Assembly: GCA_041690515.1 (NCBI GenBank)
Contig: JAWLHF010000057.1
Coordinates: 1-20,945 of the forward strand
Origin: BRH-c25 sp041690515
Lineage (GTDB): Bacteria > Bacillota > Clostridia > Lutisporales > Lutisporaceae
Length of the DNA: 20,945 bases
Direction: 5' to 3'
The notes beneath the pieces are model-generated. The model was not told the DNA's origin. It saw only the letters and a list, made by a program, of their open reading frames with translations, and did no database searches. Made by a program: the position numbers and the translations under genes. Below are positions 1 through 6,487 of this stretch, piece by piece (position 1 is the first letter of the stretch; every line of letters starts with the position of its first letter).

Positions 1-2
1 TG

Positions 3-42
3 AAAAAGTATCACAGGATTTTTCCTGCACGGTACTTTTTTT
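3..42 (+). terminator. Rho-independent terminator of an upstream gene outside the window
   Basis: An outer 8-bp stem (3-10 with 33-40, AAAAAGTA/TACTTTTT) encloses an inner 5-bp stem (14-18 with 23-27, CAGGA/TCCTG) with a TTTT loop, and a run of T follows to 42. It closes a transcript entering from the left. The A-rich left side would also give some termination in the other direction. The gene it serves is not visible. Confidence 0.7.
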
Positions 43-84
43 CTTTAAAACTCATAAATATAAGTATTTTTTACAACCCAGCGT

Positions 85-113
85 AGTACAATTTACTGTA
101 CAAGTTTTGTACT
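85..113 (+). promoter_or_regulatory. Phased GTAC repeats, candidate operator/promoter of the dha operon
   Basis: Three GTAC cores start at 86, 98 and 109, so they are 11-12 bp apart, about one helical turn. Neighbouring cores form inverted repeats GTACA/TGTAC (86-90 with 97-101; 98-102 with 108-112). The outermost copy contains TACAAT (87-92), which could be a -10 box, but I see no good -35 box 17 bp before it. The arrangement suggests cooperative regulator binding at the start of the dha transcript. The regulator is not in the window. Confidence 0.35.
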
Positions 114-130
114 GAATAAGCTACATTAAG

Positions 131-217
131 ATCCTGCATTATGGTCGGCAGACATCTCTGGAGAGCAGCTACGCTTCAGGATGTTTGCCGTAACAGAATC
201 AAACAGGATTTATGCAG
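131..217 (+). promoter_or_regulatory. Structured 5' leader of dhaK (hairpin with alternative flanking pairings)
   Basis: A long hairpin spans 147-189. GGCAGACATC (147-156) pairs with GATGTTTGCC (180-189) with one G-U, then after a bulged T, CTGGAG (158-163) pairs with CTTCAG (174-179), leaving a 10-nt loop. The flanks offer two exclusive pairings: ATCCTG (131-136) with CAGGAT (204-209), or CTGCAT (134-139) with ATGCAG (212-217). I recognise no named riboswitch class. There is no terminator-like T-run before dhaK, so control of translation or mRNA stability is likelier than attenuation. Confidence 0.4.
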
Positions 218-248
218 CTTATATAACTAAAAGTAGGGGGTAAAAAGT

Positions 249-1244
249 ATGAAGAAGATTATCAATAAGCCGGAGAACGTTGTTGACGAAATGCTCAAGG
301 GGGTAGTGGCGGCACACCCTGACTATGTGAGGAGGCTGGAAGGCACAAATGTACTGGTAAGATCAAGTGCCCCAAACCAAAAGGTTGCACTGGTAAGCGG
401 GGGAGGGAGCGGTCATGAGCCAACCCATGGGGGTTTTGTTGGAAAAGGCATGCTTGATGGTGCAGTAGCCGGAGCTGTATTCACATCACCTACTCCGGAC
501 CAGGTCTTTGAAGCAATAAAAGCAGTGGACGGAGGAAAAGGAGTTCTTTTGGTAATAAAGAATTATACAGGAGATATACTGAATTTTGAAATGGCCGCAG
601 AGATGGCGGAAGCTGAAGGTATTAAAGTAGATAAGGTTGTAGTGAATGATGATGTAGCAGTTGAGAACAGCACCTGGACATCAGGGAGAAGGGGAATAGC
701 GGGTACTATATTCGTACATAAGATAGCAGGCGCAAAGGCAGAGACCGGTGCAGGGCTTGAAGAAGTTAAACTGACGGCGGAGAAGGTAATTGCAAATGTA
801 AGGTCAATGGGAATGGCTTTGTCTCCATGTGTAGTACCGGCTGCCGGAAAACCCAGCTTTACACTGGAAGATAATGAAGTGGAAATTGGGATGGGTATTC
901 ACGGAGAACCGGGAACACACAGAGAGGAAATAAGAACTGCAGATGAAATTGCAGATCATCTTCTTGGGAAAATCCTGGAGGACATGCCGCTAGATAAAGG
1001 CAATGAGGTTGCAATAATGGTCAATGGCCTTGGAGGAACACCCCTTATGGAGCTTTACATAGTCAACAAACGAGTGTCCGAAGTACTAGGTGAAAAGGGT
1101 GTTGATATTGTTCGCACATACGTAGGGAATAATATGACGTCCCTTGAGATGGCAGGTTTTTCGATAACAGTGTTGAAGCTGGACAGGGAGCTTAGAGAAC
1201 TGCTGCTTGCTCCTGCTGATACACCGGCCTTTGTGCAGGTATAA
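249..1244 (+). CDS. dhaK: Dihydroxyacetone kinase subunit DhaK
   Basis: Substrate-binding subunit of the PTS-dependent dihydroxyacetone kinase, a cytosolic complex that makes dihydroxyacetone phosphate (DHAP). The 331 residues match the usual length of about 330-356. The GGGSGHEP motif places H56, the KNYTGD segment places D109, and GMGIHGEPG places H218. These are the residues known in E. coli DhaK to bind dihydroxyacetone covalently (H218) and assist catalysis (H56, D109), at the same numbers. The ATG follows TAGGGGG at 235-240. It is the first gene of dhaK-dhaL-dhaM. The kinase works only with DhaL carrying ADP/ATP and DhaM supplying phosphate from the PTS. Family assignment is close to certain; regulation is not evident beyond the leader. 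Confidence 0.97.
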   Translation: MKKIINKPENVVDEMLKGVVAAHPDYVRRLEGTNVLVRSSAPNQKVALVSGGGSGHEPTHGGFVGKGMLDGAVAGAVFTSPTPDQVFEAIKAVDGGKGVLLVIKNYTGDILNFEMAAEMAEAEGIKVDKVVVNDDVAVENSTWTSGRRGIAGTIFVHKIAGAKAETGAGLEEVKLTAEKVIANVRSMGMALSPCVVPAAGKPSFTLEDNEVEIGMGIHGEPGTHREEIRTADEIADHLLGKILEDMPLDKGNEVAIMVNGLGGTPLMELYIVNKRVSEVLGEKGVDIVRTYVGNNMTSLEMAGFSITVLKLDRELRELLLAPADTPAFVQV

Positions 1245-1278
1245 GGCAGAGCGGTTTTTACCGGGAGGCTTACAAATA

Positions 1279-1316
1279 CCGCAGGAGTATGCTTCACTCG
1301 TAAAATACTCCTGTGG
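1279..1316 (+). repeat. Stem-loop between dhaK and dhaL
   Basis: CCGCAGGAGTAT (1279-1290) pairs with ATACTCCTGTGG (1305-1316): 12 bp with one G-U, and a 14-nt loop. No T-run follows, so it is not an obvious terminator. It may set the ratio of DhaK to DhaL by stabilising or processing the mRNA. The right arm covers the GTG at 1313, which is one reason to reject that codon as the dhaL start. Confidence 0.55.
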
Positions 1317-1357
1317 TACAGGTCTTCCGGTTTAGAACAATTATAGGGGGGAAGGCA

Positions 1358-1996
1358 ATGGACTCAAGTGTTTATTCGGCGATTATGGAGATAGGCCAGG
1401 CAATATGCGATAATAAGGAGATGCTGACAAATCTGGACGCTGTAATTGGAGATGCAGATCATGGAATAAATATGTCGAGAGGTTTTGATGCAGTAAGGGC
1501 AAAGCTTGAAGGCTCAACTGGAGAGGATATCTCAGCTGTACTTAAAAAGGTTGGAATGACTCTTATATCGACAGTCGGTGGGGCTTCGGGACCCCTTTAT
1601 GGGACAGCATTCTTAAGAGCCGCCGGCGCAGTGCAGGGAACAAATATGATAACCGGTGAAAAGGCTATGGAGATGCTTGGGGCGGCAGTACAGGGAATAA
1701 AGGACAGAGGCAAGGCGGCAAAAGGGGAGAAGACAATGCTGGATGCTCTTGAACCTGCATATGAAGCTTTTTCACAGGGCGTAAAGGAGGAAAAAAGCCT
1801 TCTCGGATGTCTTGAAGCGGCTTGCAAGGCTGCTGAAGACGGGGTTCAATATACAAAGACAATAAAGGCAACAAAAGGCAGGGCATCATATCTGGGGGAT
1901 AGAAGCATAGGACATCAGGATCCCGGAGCCACCTCATCCCTGATAATCCTCAGAGCATTGACCGAGTTTTGCAGAACTGTGACCCTGGAGGATTAA
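1358..1996 (+). CDS. dhaL: Dihydroxyacetone kinase subunit DhaL
   Basis: Nucleotide-binding subunit of the PTS-dependent dihydroxyacetone kinase. It holds ADP with two Mg ions, is phosphorylated by DhaM, and passes the phosphate to dihydroxyacetone bound on DhaK. Visible signatures are GDADHG near residue 30 (Mg/nucleotide site), GGASGPLYGT in the middle, and GRASYLGDRSIGHQDPGA near the C-terminus, all typical of DhaL. The start at 1358 follows AGGGGGGAAGG at 1344-1354 and gives 212 residues, close to E. coli DhaL (about 210). The frame stays open back to a GTG at 1313, but that codon lies inside a stem and has no ribosome binding site. The stop is 3 nt before dhaM, suggesting translational coupling. 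Confidence 0.96.
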   Translation: MDSSVYSAIMEIGQAICDNKEMLTNLDAVIGDADHGINMSRGFDAVRAKLEGSTGEDISAVLKKVGMTLISTVGGASGPLYGTAFLRAAGAVQGTNMITGEKAMEMLGAAVQGIKDRGKAAKGEKTMLDALEPAYEAFSQGVKEEKSLLGCLEAACKAAEDGVQYTKTIKATKGRASYLGDRSIGHQDPGATSSLIILRALTEFCRTVTLED

Positions 1997-1999
1997 AGT

Positions 2000-2395
2000 A
2001 TGGTTGGAATAGTAATTGTATCCCATAGCGCAAAGGCGGCTGATGGAATAAAAGAGCTTGCGCTGCAGATGAGCGGCGGCAGTAGTTCAATTGAAGCAGC
2101 CGGTGGCCTGACTGATGGAAGTATAGGGACTGATGCGGTCAGGATCATGGAAGCCGTTAGAAAAGTAGATGACGGAGATGGTGTTGTCATATTGGCAGAC
2201 CTTGGCAGTGCAGTATTGAGCAGCAGCCTTGCTTTGGAGCTTATTGAAGAGGCTGTCAGAGAAAGGGTTAAGATTGCTGATGCACCGATTTTGGAGGGGA
2301 CGATAATAGCTGCAGTCCAGGCATCCATAGGTGACACTGTGGAGAATGTACTGGTAGCTGCAGAGGAATCCCGCAGCTTGCATAAGAAAGTATAA
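2000..2395 (+). CDS. dhaM: PTS-dependent dihydroxyacetone kinase phosphotransferase subunit DhaM (EIIA-Man domain only)
   Basis: Phosphocarrier that takes phosphate from HPr and re-phosphorylates the ADP held on DhaL. The 131-residue protein is a single EIIA-mannose-type domain with the phospho-histidine at H9 (IVIVSHSAKAADG). E. coli DhaM is a fusion with HPr-like and EI-like domains. This short form must instead use the cell's general HPr and enzyme I, as in Gram-positive relatives. A ribosome site (GGAGG, inside the last codons of dhaL) precedes the ATG. The central ADLGSA segment is typical of the fold. The dha genes are likely one transcript that continues into the DJ-1/PfpI gene. Confidence 0.94.
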   Translation: MVGIVIVSHSAKAADGIKELALQMSGGSSSIEAAGGLTDGSIGTDAVRIMEAVRKVDDGDGVVILADLGSAVLSSSLALELIEEAVRERVKIADAPILEGTIIAAVQASIGDTVENVLVAAEESRSLHKKV

Positions 2396-2456
2396 GTGTG
2401 AAAATGATATTTCAAGAAACAAGCAAAATTGCAGAAAATACGGAGGTATGAAGCAT

Positions 2457-2978
2457 ATGAAAAAGGATTACAGGGTTATATGTCTGATAGATGAACAATT
2501 TGAGGACCTTGAATTATGGTACCCGATTCTGAGACTTAGAGAGGAAGGAATAGTTGTACACATTGCCGGAGCAGAGGCTGGAAGGAAATATACTGGCAAA
2601 TATGGTGTTCCAGCAGTATCCGACTACAGTTTCGATCAGATTGAAAGCGGAGAATATGAAGGTCTGCTTGTTCCGGGAGGATGGGCTCCTGATAAGCTTA
2701 GGCGGTACCCGGAGGTTCTTGAAATTGTAAAAAGCATGAATGACAAGGGAAAGCCCATTGGACAGATATGCCATGCTGGCTGGGTGCTGATTTCCGCAGA
2801 TATCCTCAGAGGCAAAAGGGTAACAAGTACTGTAGGAATAAAAGATGATATGACAAATGCAGGAGGTATATGGATAGATGAGGCTGTAGTAGTAGACGGT
2901 AACATAGTATCAAGCAGAAAGCCCCAGGATTTGCCCTATTATATGAAAGCATATCTGGAGCTCTTGAAAAAAGGCTGA
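2457..2978 (+). CDS. DJ-1/PfpI family protein (class I glutamine amidotransferase-like)
   Basis: Small cytosolic protein of the DJ-1/PfpI superfamily, whose members include chaperone-like deglycases, glyoxalase III enzymes and proteases. The 173-residue chain shows the N-terminal DEQFEDLELWYP segment, VPGGWAPDKLRR, and the nucleophile elbow QICHAGWVL with the conserved Cys followed by His. The start at 2457 is chosen because GGAGG (2442-2446) lies 10 nt upstream; the in-frame ATG at 2448 is only 1 nt from it. The gene is 61 bp after dhaM with no terminator between, so it is probably co-transcribed. Removal of methylglyoxal or glycation damage from the triose branch is a reasonable inference. 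The exact activity cannot be read from sequence. Confidence 0.88.
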   Translation: MKKDYRVICLIDEQFEDLELWYPILRLREEGIVVHIAGAEAGRKYTGKYGVPAVSDYSFDQIESGEYEGLLVPGGWAPDKLRRYPEVLEIVKSMNDKGKPIGQICHAGWVLISADILRGKRVTSTVGIKDDMTNAGGIWIDEAVVVDGNIVSSRKPQDLPYYMKAYLELLKKG

Positions 2979-2992
2979 TCTTGTCGGCCATG

Positions 2993-3032
2993 AACCTGTG
3001 ATTGCCAAGCATTCACGGGTTTGTTGCTTTTT
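2993..3032 (+). terminator. Probable terminator of the dha/PfpI transcript
   Basis: AACCTGTGA (2993-3001) pairs with TCACGGGTT (3013-3021), 9 bp with one G-U and an 11-nt loop, followed by the T-rich tail TGTTGCTTTTTA. It begins 14 nt after the PfpI stop. The tail is imperfect, so efficiency is uncertain. It overlaps the start of the dehydrogenase remnant. Confidence 0.5.
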
Positions 3033-3146
3033 ATGTACCTTTGACACCTTCCACCAAACATTACATCAGTGAGAAGGAATTTAGACTTATGAAAAAGACC
3101 GCAGTACTAATCAACATCTTCAGAGGGCCTAAGGTCATACAGGAGC
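3017..3146 (+). pseudogene. Remnant of a D-isomer-specific 2-hydroxyacid dehydrogenase gene
   Basis: The frame reads GFVAFYVPLTPSTKHYISEK and continues with EFRLMKKTAVLINIFRGPKV. This closely resembles the part of 2-hydroxyacid dehydrogenases (phosphoglycerate, glycerate and similar) just after the NAD-binding loop, where VPLTPxT and LMKKTAxLINxxRGPVV are typical. Only about 43 of some 320 residues remain. There is no start, no Rossmann GxGxxG and no catalytic Arg/Glu/His. The usual LINTARG has become LINIFRG. Similarity stops at about 3146, 12 bp inside the 3' end of the convergent methyltransferase gene. I read it as a decayed fragment cut off by a rearrangement. The family assignment is good; the history is inferred. 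Confidence 0.72.
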
Positions 3147-3716
3147 GGCAACAAAAAATAGTTTCTTGTAAAGGAGCAGCTGATTGAATCGTTTGATGAT
3201 ACGTGTATCATAACCAAGATGAAGGAATATATCTATGTACTCCTCCTCGCTTCGTATGTGCTTTCCCCTGTCAAGCCATGACATACATGAGTTGCTTAAG
3301 TAGGAACCCTTGAAAAAACAAGGTTCAATGACAAATATCTTTCCGGAAGAGTTTAACACTCTTCTGAATTCGTTTAAGTATTGGGATATGTCCTTTGAAG
3401 CAATGTGGTGAAGAACTGAGACAATAAGAATGTAATCCACCGAAGAATCCGGAACAGGGAGAGCATTACCTTCAAGATTATTGAATTCATATTCAGGATT
3501 GGTCATCTTCGCATATTCGATCCTTTTTGCATCACAGTCCATTCCAATATAGCAGGAGGGGTCAAACAATACTGAGCATGAACCTATTCCGCATCCGAAA
3601 TCTATTACTTTCTTATTCTGAAAGTCTATGTTGTCTTTGATGGTATTATGAACATACCTTTTAAAGAACCAATCCGGTCTGATAAGATGATGATATAGCG
3701 TCGGGGATAGCTCCAC
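3135..3716 (-). CDS. Class I SAM-dependent methyltransferase
   Basis: A 193-residue cytosolic methyltransferase of the UbiE/Methyltransf_11 type. Motif I is VIDFGCGIGS (residues 37-46), the acidic end of strand 2 is GMDCD (D60), the motif II region is GNALPVPDSSVDYILIVSVL, and VLHHI follows at 101-105. A later EFRRVLNSSGKIFVIEP segment is also typical. The N-terminal LYHHLIRPDWFFKRYV resembles methyltransferases acting on lipids, sugars or small metabolites, but the substrate cannot be inferred. The start is GTG at 3716, with AAGGCGG about 11 nt upstream. The gene stands alone, convergent with the dha operon, and its last 12 bp overlap the dehydrogenase remnant. That junction suggests it arrived or moved after the remnant formed. 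Confidence 0.85.
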   Translation of the reverse strand: MELSPTLYHHLIRPDWFFKRYVHNTIKDNIDFQNKKVIDFGCGIGSCSVLFDPSCYIGMDCDAKRIEYAKMTNPEYEFNNLEGNALPVPDSSVDYILIVSVLHHIASKDISQYLNEFRRVLNSSGKIFVIEPCFFKGSYLSNSCMSWLDRGKHIRSEEEYIDIFLHLGYDTRIIKRFNQLLLYKKLFFVAAPV

Positions 3717-3759
3717 TTACGATTACACCGCCTTATAGTAATAGATGAATGTAAAATCC

Positions 3760-3796
3760 TTCTAGAATTATACTAGAATATTATAACCAATGTAAT
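3760..3796 (-). promoter_or_regulatory. Candidate promoter of the methyltransferase gene with an overlapping inverted repeat
   Basis: On the minus strand TATAAT (3772-3767) is preceded by ATTACA (3796-3791) with an 18-bp spacer, a plausible sigma-A pair. The perfect inverted repeat TTCTAG/CTAGAA (3760-3765 and 3773-3778) brackets the -10 box, a position suited to a repressor site. No regulator is identified. Confidence 0.4.
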
Positions 3797-3859
3797 AGTA
3801 ATTATTTAGGGATGTAGTACTATTGATATTATAAGACGGTTACAAGAAGGAGAATGATA

Positions 3860-3886
3860 CCCTTTGTAGAATAAATTATCAAAGGG
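3860..3886. repeat. Inverted repeat upstream of the sensory operon
   Basis: CCCTTTG (3860-3866) and CAAAGGG (3880-3886) are perfect inverted arms around a 13-nt AT-rich centre, 53 bp before the first gene of the sensory operon. No T-run follows. It could be an operator, possibly for the operon's own AraC-type regulator, or a leader hairpin. A -10-like TAGAAT lies inside (3867-3872) without a convincing -35 box. Confidence 0.35.
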
Positions 3887-3938
3887 ACAGCAAAATGAGA
3901 ATAAAATGCATCCCGTAATTCAGGGGGATATATAATAT

Positions 3939-4949
3939 ATGAAAGCGTTAAAAAGGATAGTATTCTTCATAAATAAACATGCAATTCTTGTTCTTATGAT
4001 TTTGATATGTCTGACCGGCAGTTTTCTCCTGTTGATACAGAGGGAAGATACCAATGTGTTTATATACAAACCCAGATATCATTTCTATTTTATAGCACAG
4101 AACTCAGTGGACCCCTTCTGGAGGGAAGTGAGACAAGGCATGGAGGCTGCGGCTAAAGAGCACAGGGTCGTGGTGGAGTTCAACGCTCCAAGATTCAACA
4201 GTCCTCAGGAGGAGATGAGGTTTCTGGATATAGCCGTTACATCTGAGGTGGATGGGATAATTACTCATGTATCAAGCGGTACAGGCTATACAGACTTGAT
4301 TGATAAGGCTGTGGATAAAGGAATACCTGTTGTTACAATTGAAAACGATGATAAGAATAGTAATAGAAACTCCTTTGTTGGTACTAACAGTTTTCAGCTT
4401 GGAAAGGCAGCTGCAGAGCTTATGATAAAGGCTACAGGAGGAAGAGCGAATATTGCTGTCATTGTCAGCAACGACCTTGAACTTGATGCAACCAGCCAGA
4501 ACCTTAAAATGAACGGTTTTTTAAGCACTATCAAAGAATACCCTGATATGAAGGTGATAAGAAACTATACATCAAAGATGGGAATCCTGAGTGCGGAAGA
4601 AATAACCCAGGAGATAATCAGCGGTTCTGATGGCATCAATGCAATATTTGCTGCAAATTCAGTAGATACAATAGGTTCGGCACAGCTGGTGGTGGACAGG
4701 AACAAGGTTGGAAGCATTACTATTGTAGGCTATGGGGATACAGAGGATATACTGAGGTATATAAGCAAGGACATAATATATGGGTCTGTGATGAGCGATC
4801 CTTACAAGATGGGTTATGAAAGTCTGGAGGCGTTGATTGATATTAAGGAGGAGCACAATGTCTCTACCTTTATAGATACGGGAGTTAAGGTTATTACAAA
4901 GGAAAATATAGATGAATATGAGCAGAAATCCGCTGAAATGAAAGAATAG
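3939..4949 (+). CDS. Membrane-anchored sugar-binding protein (RbsB-like, Peripla_BP_4 type)
   Basis: A 336-residue extracytoplasmic binding protein of the type I (ribose/galactose) fold, held by one N-terminal transmembrane segment (about residues 14-33, hydrophobic and ending LLLIQ). I see no good lipobox and no signal cleavage site, so it is probably a tethered receptor. The fold is shown by YFIAQNSVDPFWREVRQGME near the N-terminus, then a VDGIITH strand, a GIPVVTIENDD segment, FVGTNSFQLG and the late FAANSVDTIGSAQ region. The ATG follows CAGGGGGA (3921-3928). It is the first of four packed genes, 11 bp before the histidine kinase, with no ABC permease or ATPase. A sugar-sensing accessory role for the kinase is inferred. 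The ligand is unknown. Confidence 0.88.
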   Translation: MKALKRIVFFINKHAILVLMILICLTGSFLLLIQREDTNVFIYKPRYHFYFIAQNSVDPFWREVRQGMEAAAKEHRVVVEFNAPRFNSPQEEMRFLDIAVTSEVDGIITHVSSGTGYTDLIDKAVDKGIPVVTIENDDKNSNRNSFVGTNSFQLGKAAAELMIKATGGRANIAVIVSNDLELDATSQNLKMNGFLSTIKEYPDMKVIRNYTSKMGILSAEEITQEIISGSDGINAIFAANSVDTIGSAQLVVDRNKVGSITIVGYGDTEDILRYISKDIIYGSVMSDPYKMGYESLEALIDIKEEHNVSTFIDTGVKVITKENIDEYEQKSAEMKE

Positions 4950-4960
4950 CTGGTGATGAC

Positions 4961-6487
4961 ATGAATAAAGAAATGTTTACATTTACTGGTATAAGGAAAA
5001 AGATGATCATATATTATCTGATAATGACAATACTGTTGGGAGTCACAAGCCTATTTTCGTATTACAATGCTAAGGTCATACTCATTAGGATGAGTACGGT
5101 CATTACAGATTATGTATATCTAAACAGCCTGAACGGTAATGTCAATCTTCTGATGACAGAGCTTGAGAAGTATCTGACAACAAAGTCTTCTGAGAATCTC
5201 CTAAATTATTATAATGAGTATAATAATCTGCAGGAAAAGTCCTTGAATATACCGAGAGAGGCAGTGTATGACAATGATTACCTTATGTTGAAGGACATCG
5301 GTTTTATGATAGACAACCTGCTGGTGGAGACTGATAATGCCGTAAAAGCAAAAAGAGGAAGAATAAGCAGCGAGTACATATCCCATTTCACCAGGTCTAA
5401 TCAGATAAGTGAGAATATAAAATTCTATATCAACATACTTTTGGGGGACAAGCTGCAGAAGGGGTCCGAGAAATACACCACCATAACTAACAATATGAAT
5501 TATCTTAGCTATGCAAATATTATCATAATCATCGGTTCCTTGTTCATAAGCCTTTATCTTGCAATAGTATCGACTTATAGGCTTACAAGACCGATAATTG
5601 AACTTTCCCATTCTGCTGAAAGGGTTTCAGAAGGAGATTTTGATGTCAGCCTTTCTGAAATCAGGACTGATGATGAAATTAAAGTACTTGCCAATGCATT
5701 TAGCAAAATGATAGCCAGTATAAAAAGCTATATTGACGAGCTTAAAAGGCAGGCTGAGGTGGAAAAGCTTCTGAAGGAGCAGGAGATGCAGAATCTGAGG
5801 ATAAAGAGCCTTTTAAAGGATGCGGAGCTTAAGTCACTTCAGTCGCAGATTAATCCTCACTTTTTGTTCAATACCTTGAATGCGGCATCCCAGCTTTCCA
5901 TGATGGAGGGTGCGGATAGAACATCAGAGTTCATAGAGAACATAGCAGAGCTGTTCAGGTACAATTTAAGAAAGCTTGATGAACCTGCGACTCTGGCTGA
6001 TGAAATCAGATATGCCAAGAATTATATGTTCATATTAAAAACCAGATTCGGAAGCAGGATAGAATTTCATACCGATGTGGATGAGAGCCTTCAGAGTGTG
6101 AAGATTCCGTGTACCATAATACAGCCTATTATAGAGAATGCATTTATACACGGACTCCAGAATCTGGAGAGGGATGGAGAAATTCTCCTTTCTGTAGGAT
6201 TACTCGGAGGTCAGATATTGATCGAGGTTGAGGATAATGGTGAAGGCATGACAGAAAAACAGGTAGCCGCCCTGCTGTCCCAGGGAAGGTATGAGAACCT
6301 TCAGAGAAAGCATGTCACAGGAATAGGAATATCCAACGTTATTGAGCGGCTGCAGCTTTACTATAATATGCCGGAGGTCAGCGATGTTATAGATATAAAA
6401 AGCAGACCGGGGTACGGGACCAAGGTCACCTTGAAGATACCTTATCGGGAGGAGACGGAGCAGGATGATGAAATTATTGATTGCTGA
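4961..6487 (+). CDS. Sensor histidine kinase, YesM/LytS type with HAMP domain
   Basis: A membrane sensor kinase of 508 residues. Order: TM1 about 14-34, an extracellular region of about 145 residues, TM2 about 183-204, HAMP about 205-258, a short coiled linker, a His_kinase domain with SLQSQINPHFLFNTLN carrying phospho-acceptor H300, then the ATP-binding domain with N393 (IIENAFIHG), DNGEGM (425-430), GIGISN (454-459) and GYGT (484-487). It autophosphorylates and passes phosphate to the regulator encoded next, with which it overlaps by 23 bp. The extracellular domain shows no recognised Cache or dCache signature by eye. It may contact the anchored binding proteins on either side, as LytS does with XylFII. 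The start has only a weak TGGTGA site, 11 bp after the previous stop, so coupling is likely. Confidence 0.95.
   Translation: MNKEMFTFTGIRKKMIIYYLIMTILLGVTSLFSYYNAKVILIRMSTVITDYVYLNSLNGNVNLLMTELEKYLTTKSSENLLNYYNEYNNLQEKSLNIPREAVYDNDYLMLKDIGFMIDNLLVETDNAVKAKRGRISSEYISHFTRSNQISENIKFYINILLGDKLQKGSEKYTTITNNMNYLSYANIIIIIGSLFISLYLAIVSTYRLTRPIIELSHSAERVSEGDFDVSLSEIRTDDEIKVLANAFSKMIASIKSYIDELKRQAEVEKLLKEQEMQNLRIKSLLKDAELKSLQSQINPHFLFNTLNAASQLSMMEGADRTSEFIENIAELFRYNLRKLDEPATLADEIRYAKNYMFILKTRFGSRIEFHTDVDESLQSVKIPCTIIQPIIENAFIHGLQNLERDGEILLSVGLLGGQILIEVEDNGEGMTEKQVAALLSQGRYENLQRKHVTGIGISNVIERLQLYYNMPEVSDVIDIKSRPGYGTKVTLKIPYREETEQDDEIIDC

Noticed and set aside
61..130. A complete sigma-A promoter for the dha operon
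   Set aside because: Several -10-like and -35-like hexamers occur (TTTACA, TACAAT, TTGTAC, TACATT), but none pair at 16-18 bp with good matches.
157..166. TCTGGAGAGC in the dhaK leader, reminiscent of part of a glycine riboswitch
   Set aside because: The other conserved parts of that riboswitch are missing, and the segment is accounted for by the simple hairpin at 147-189.
1313..1357. GTG at 1313 as an upstream start of dhaL
   Set aside because: It lies in the intercistronic stem and has no ribosome site; the ATG at 1358 follows a strong one and gives the normal length.
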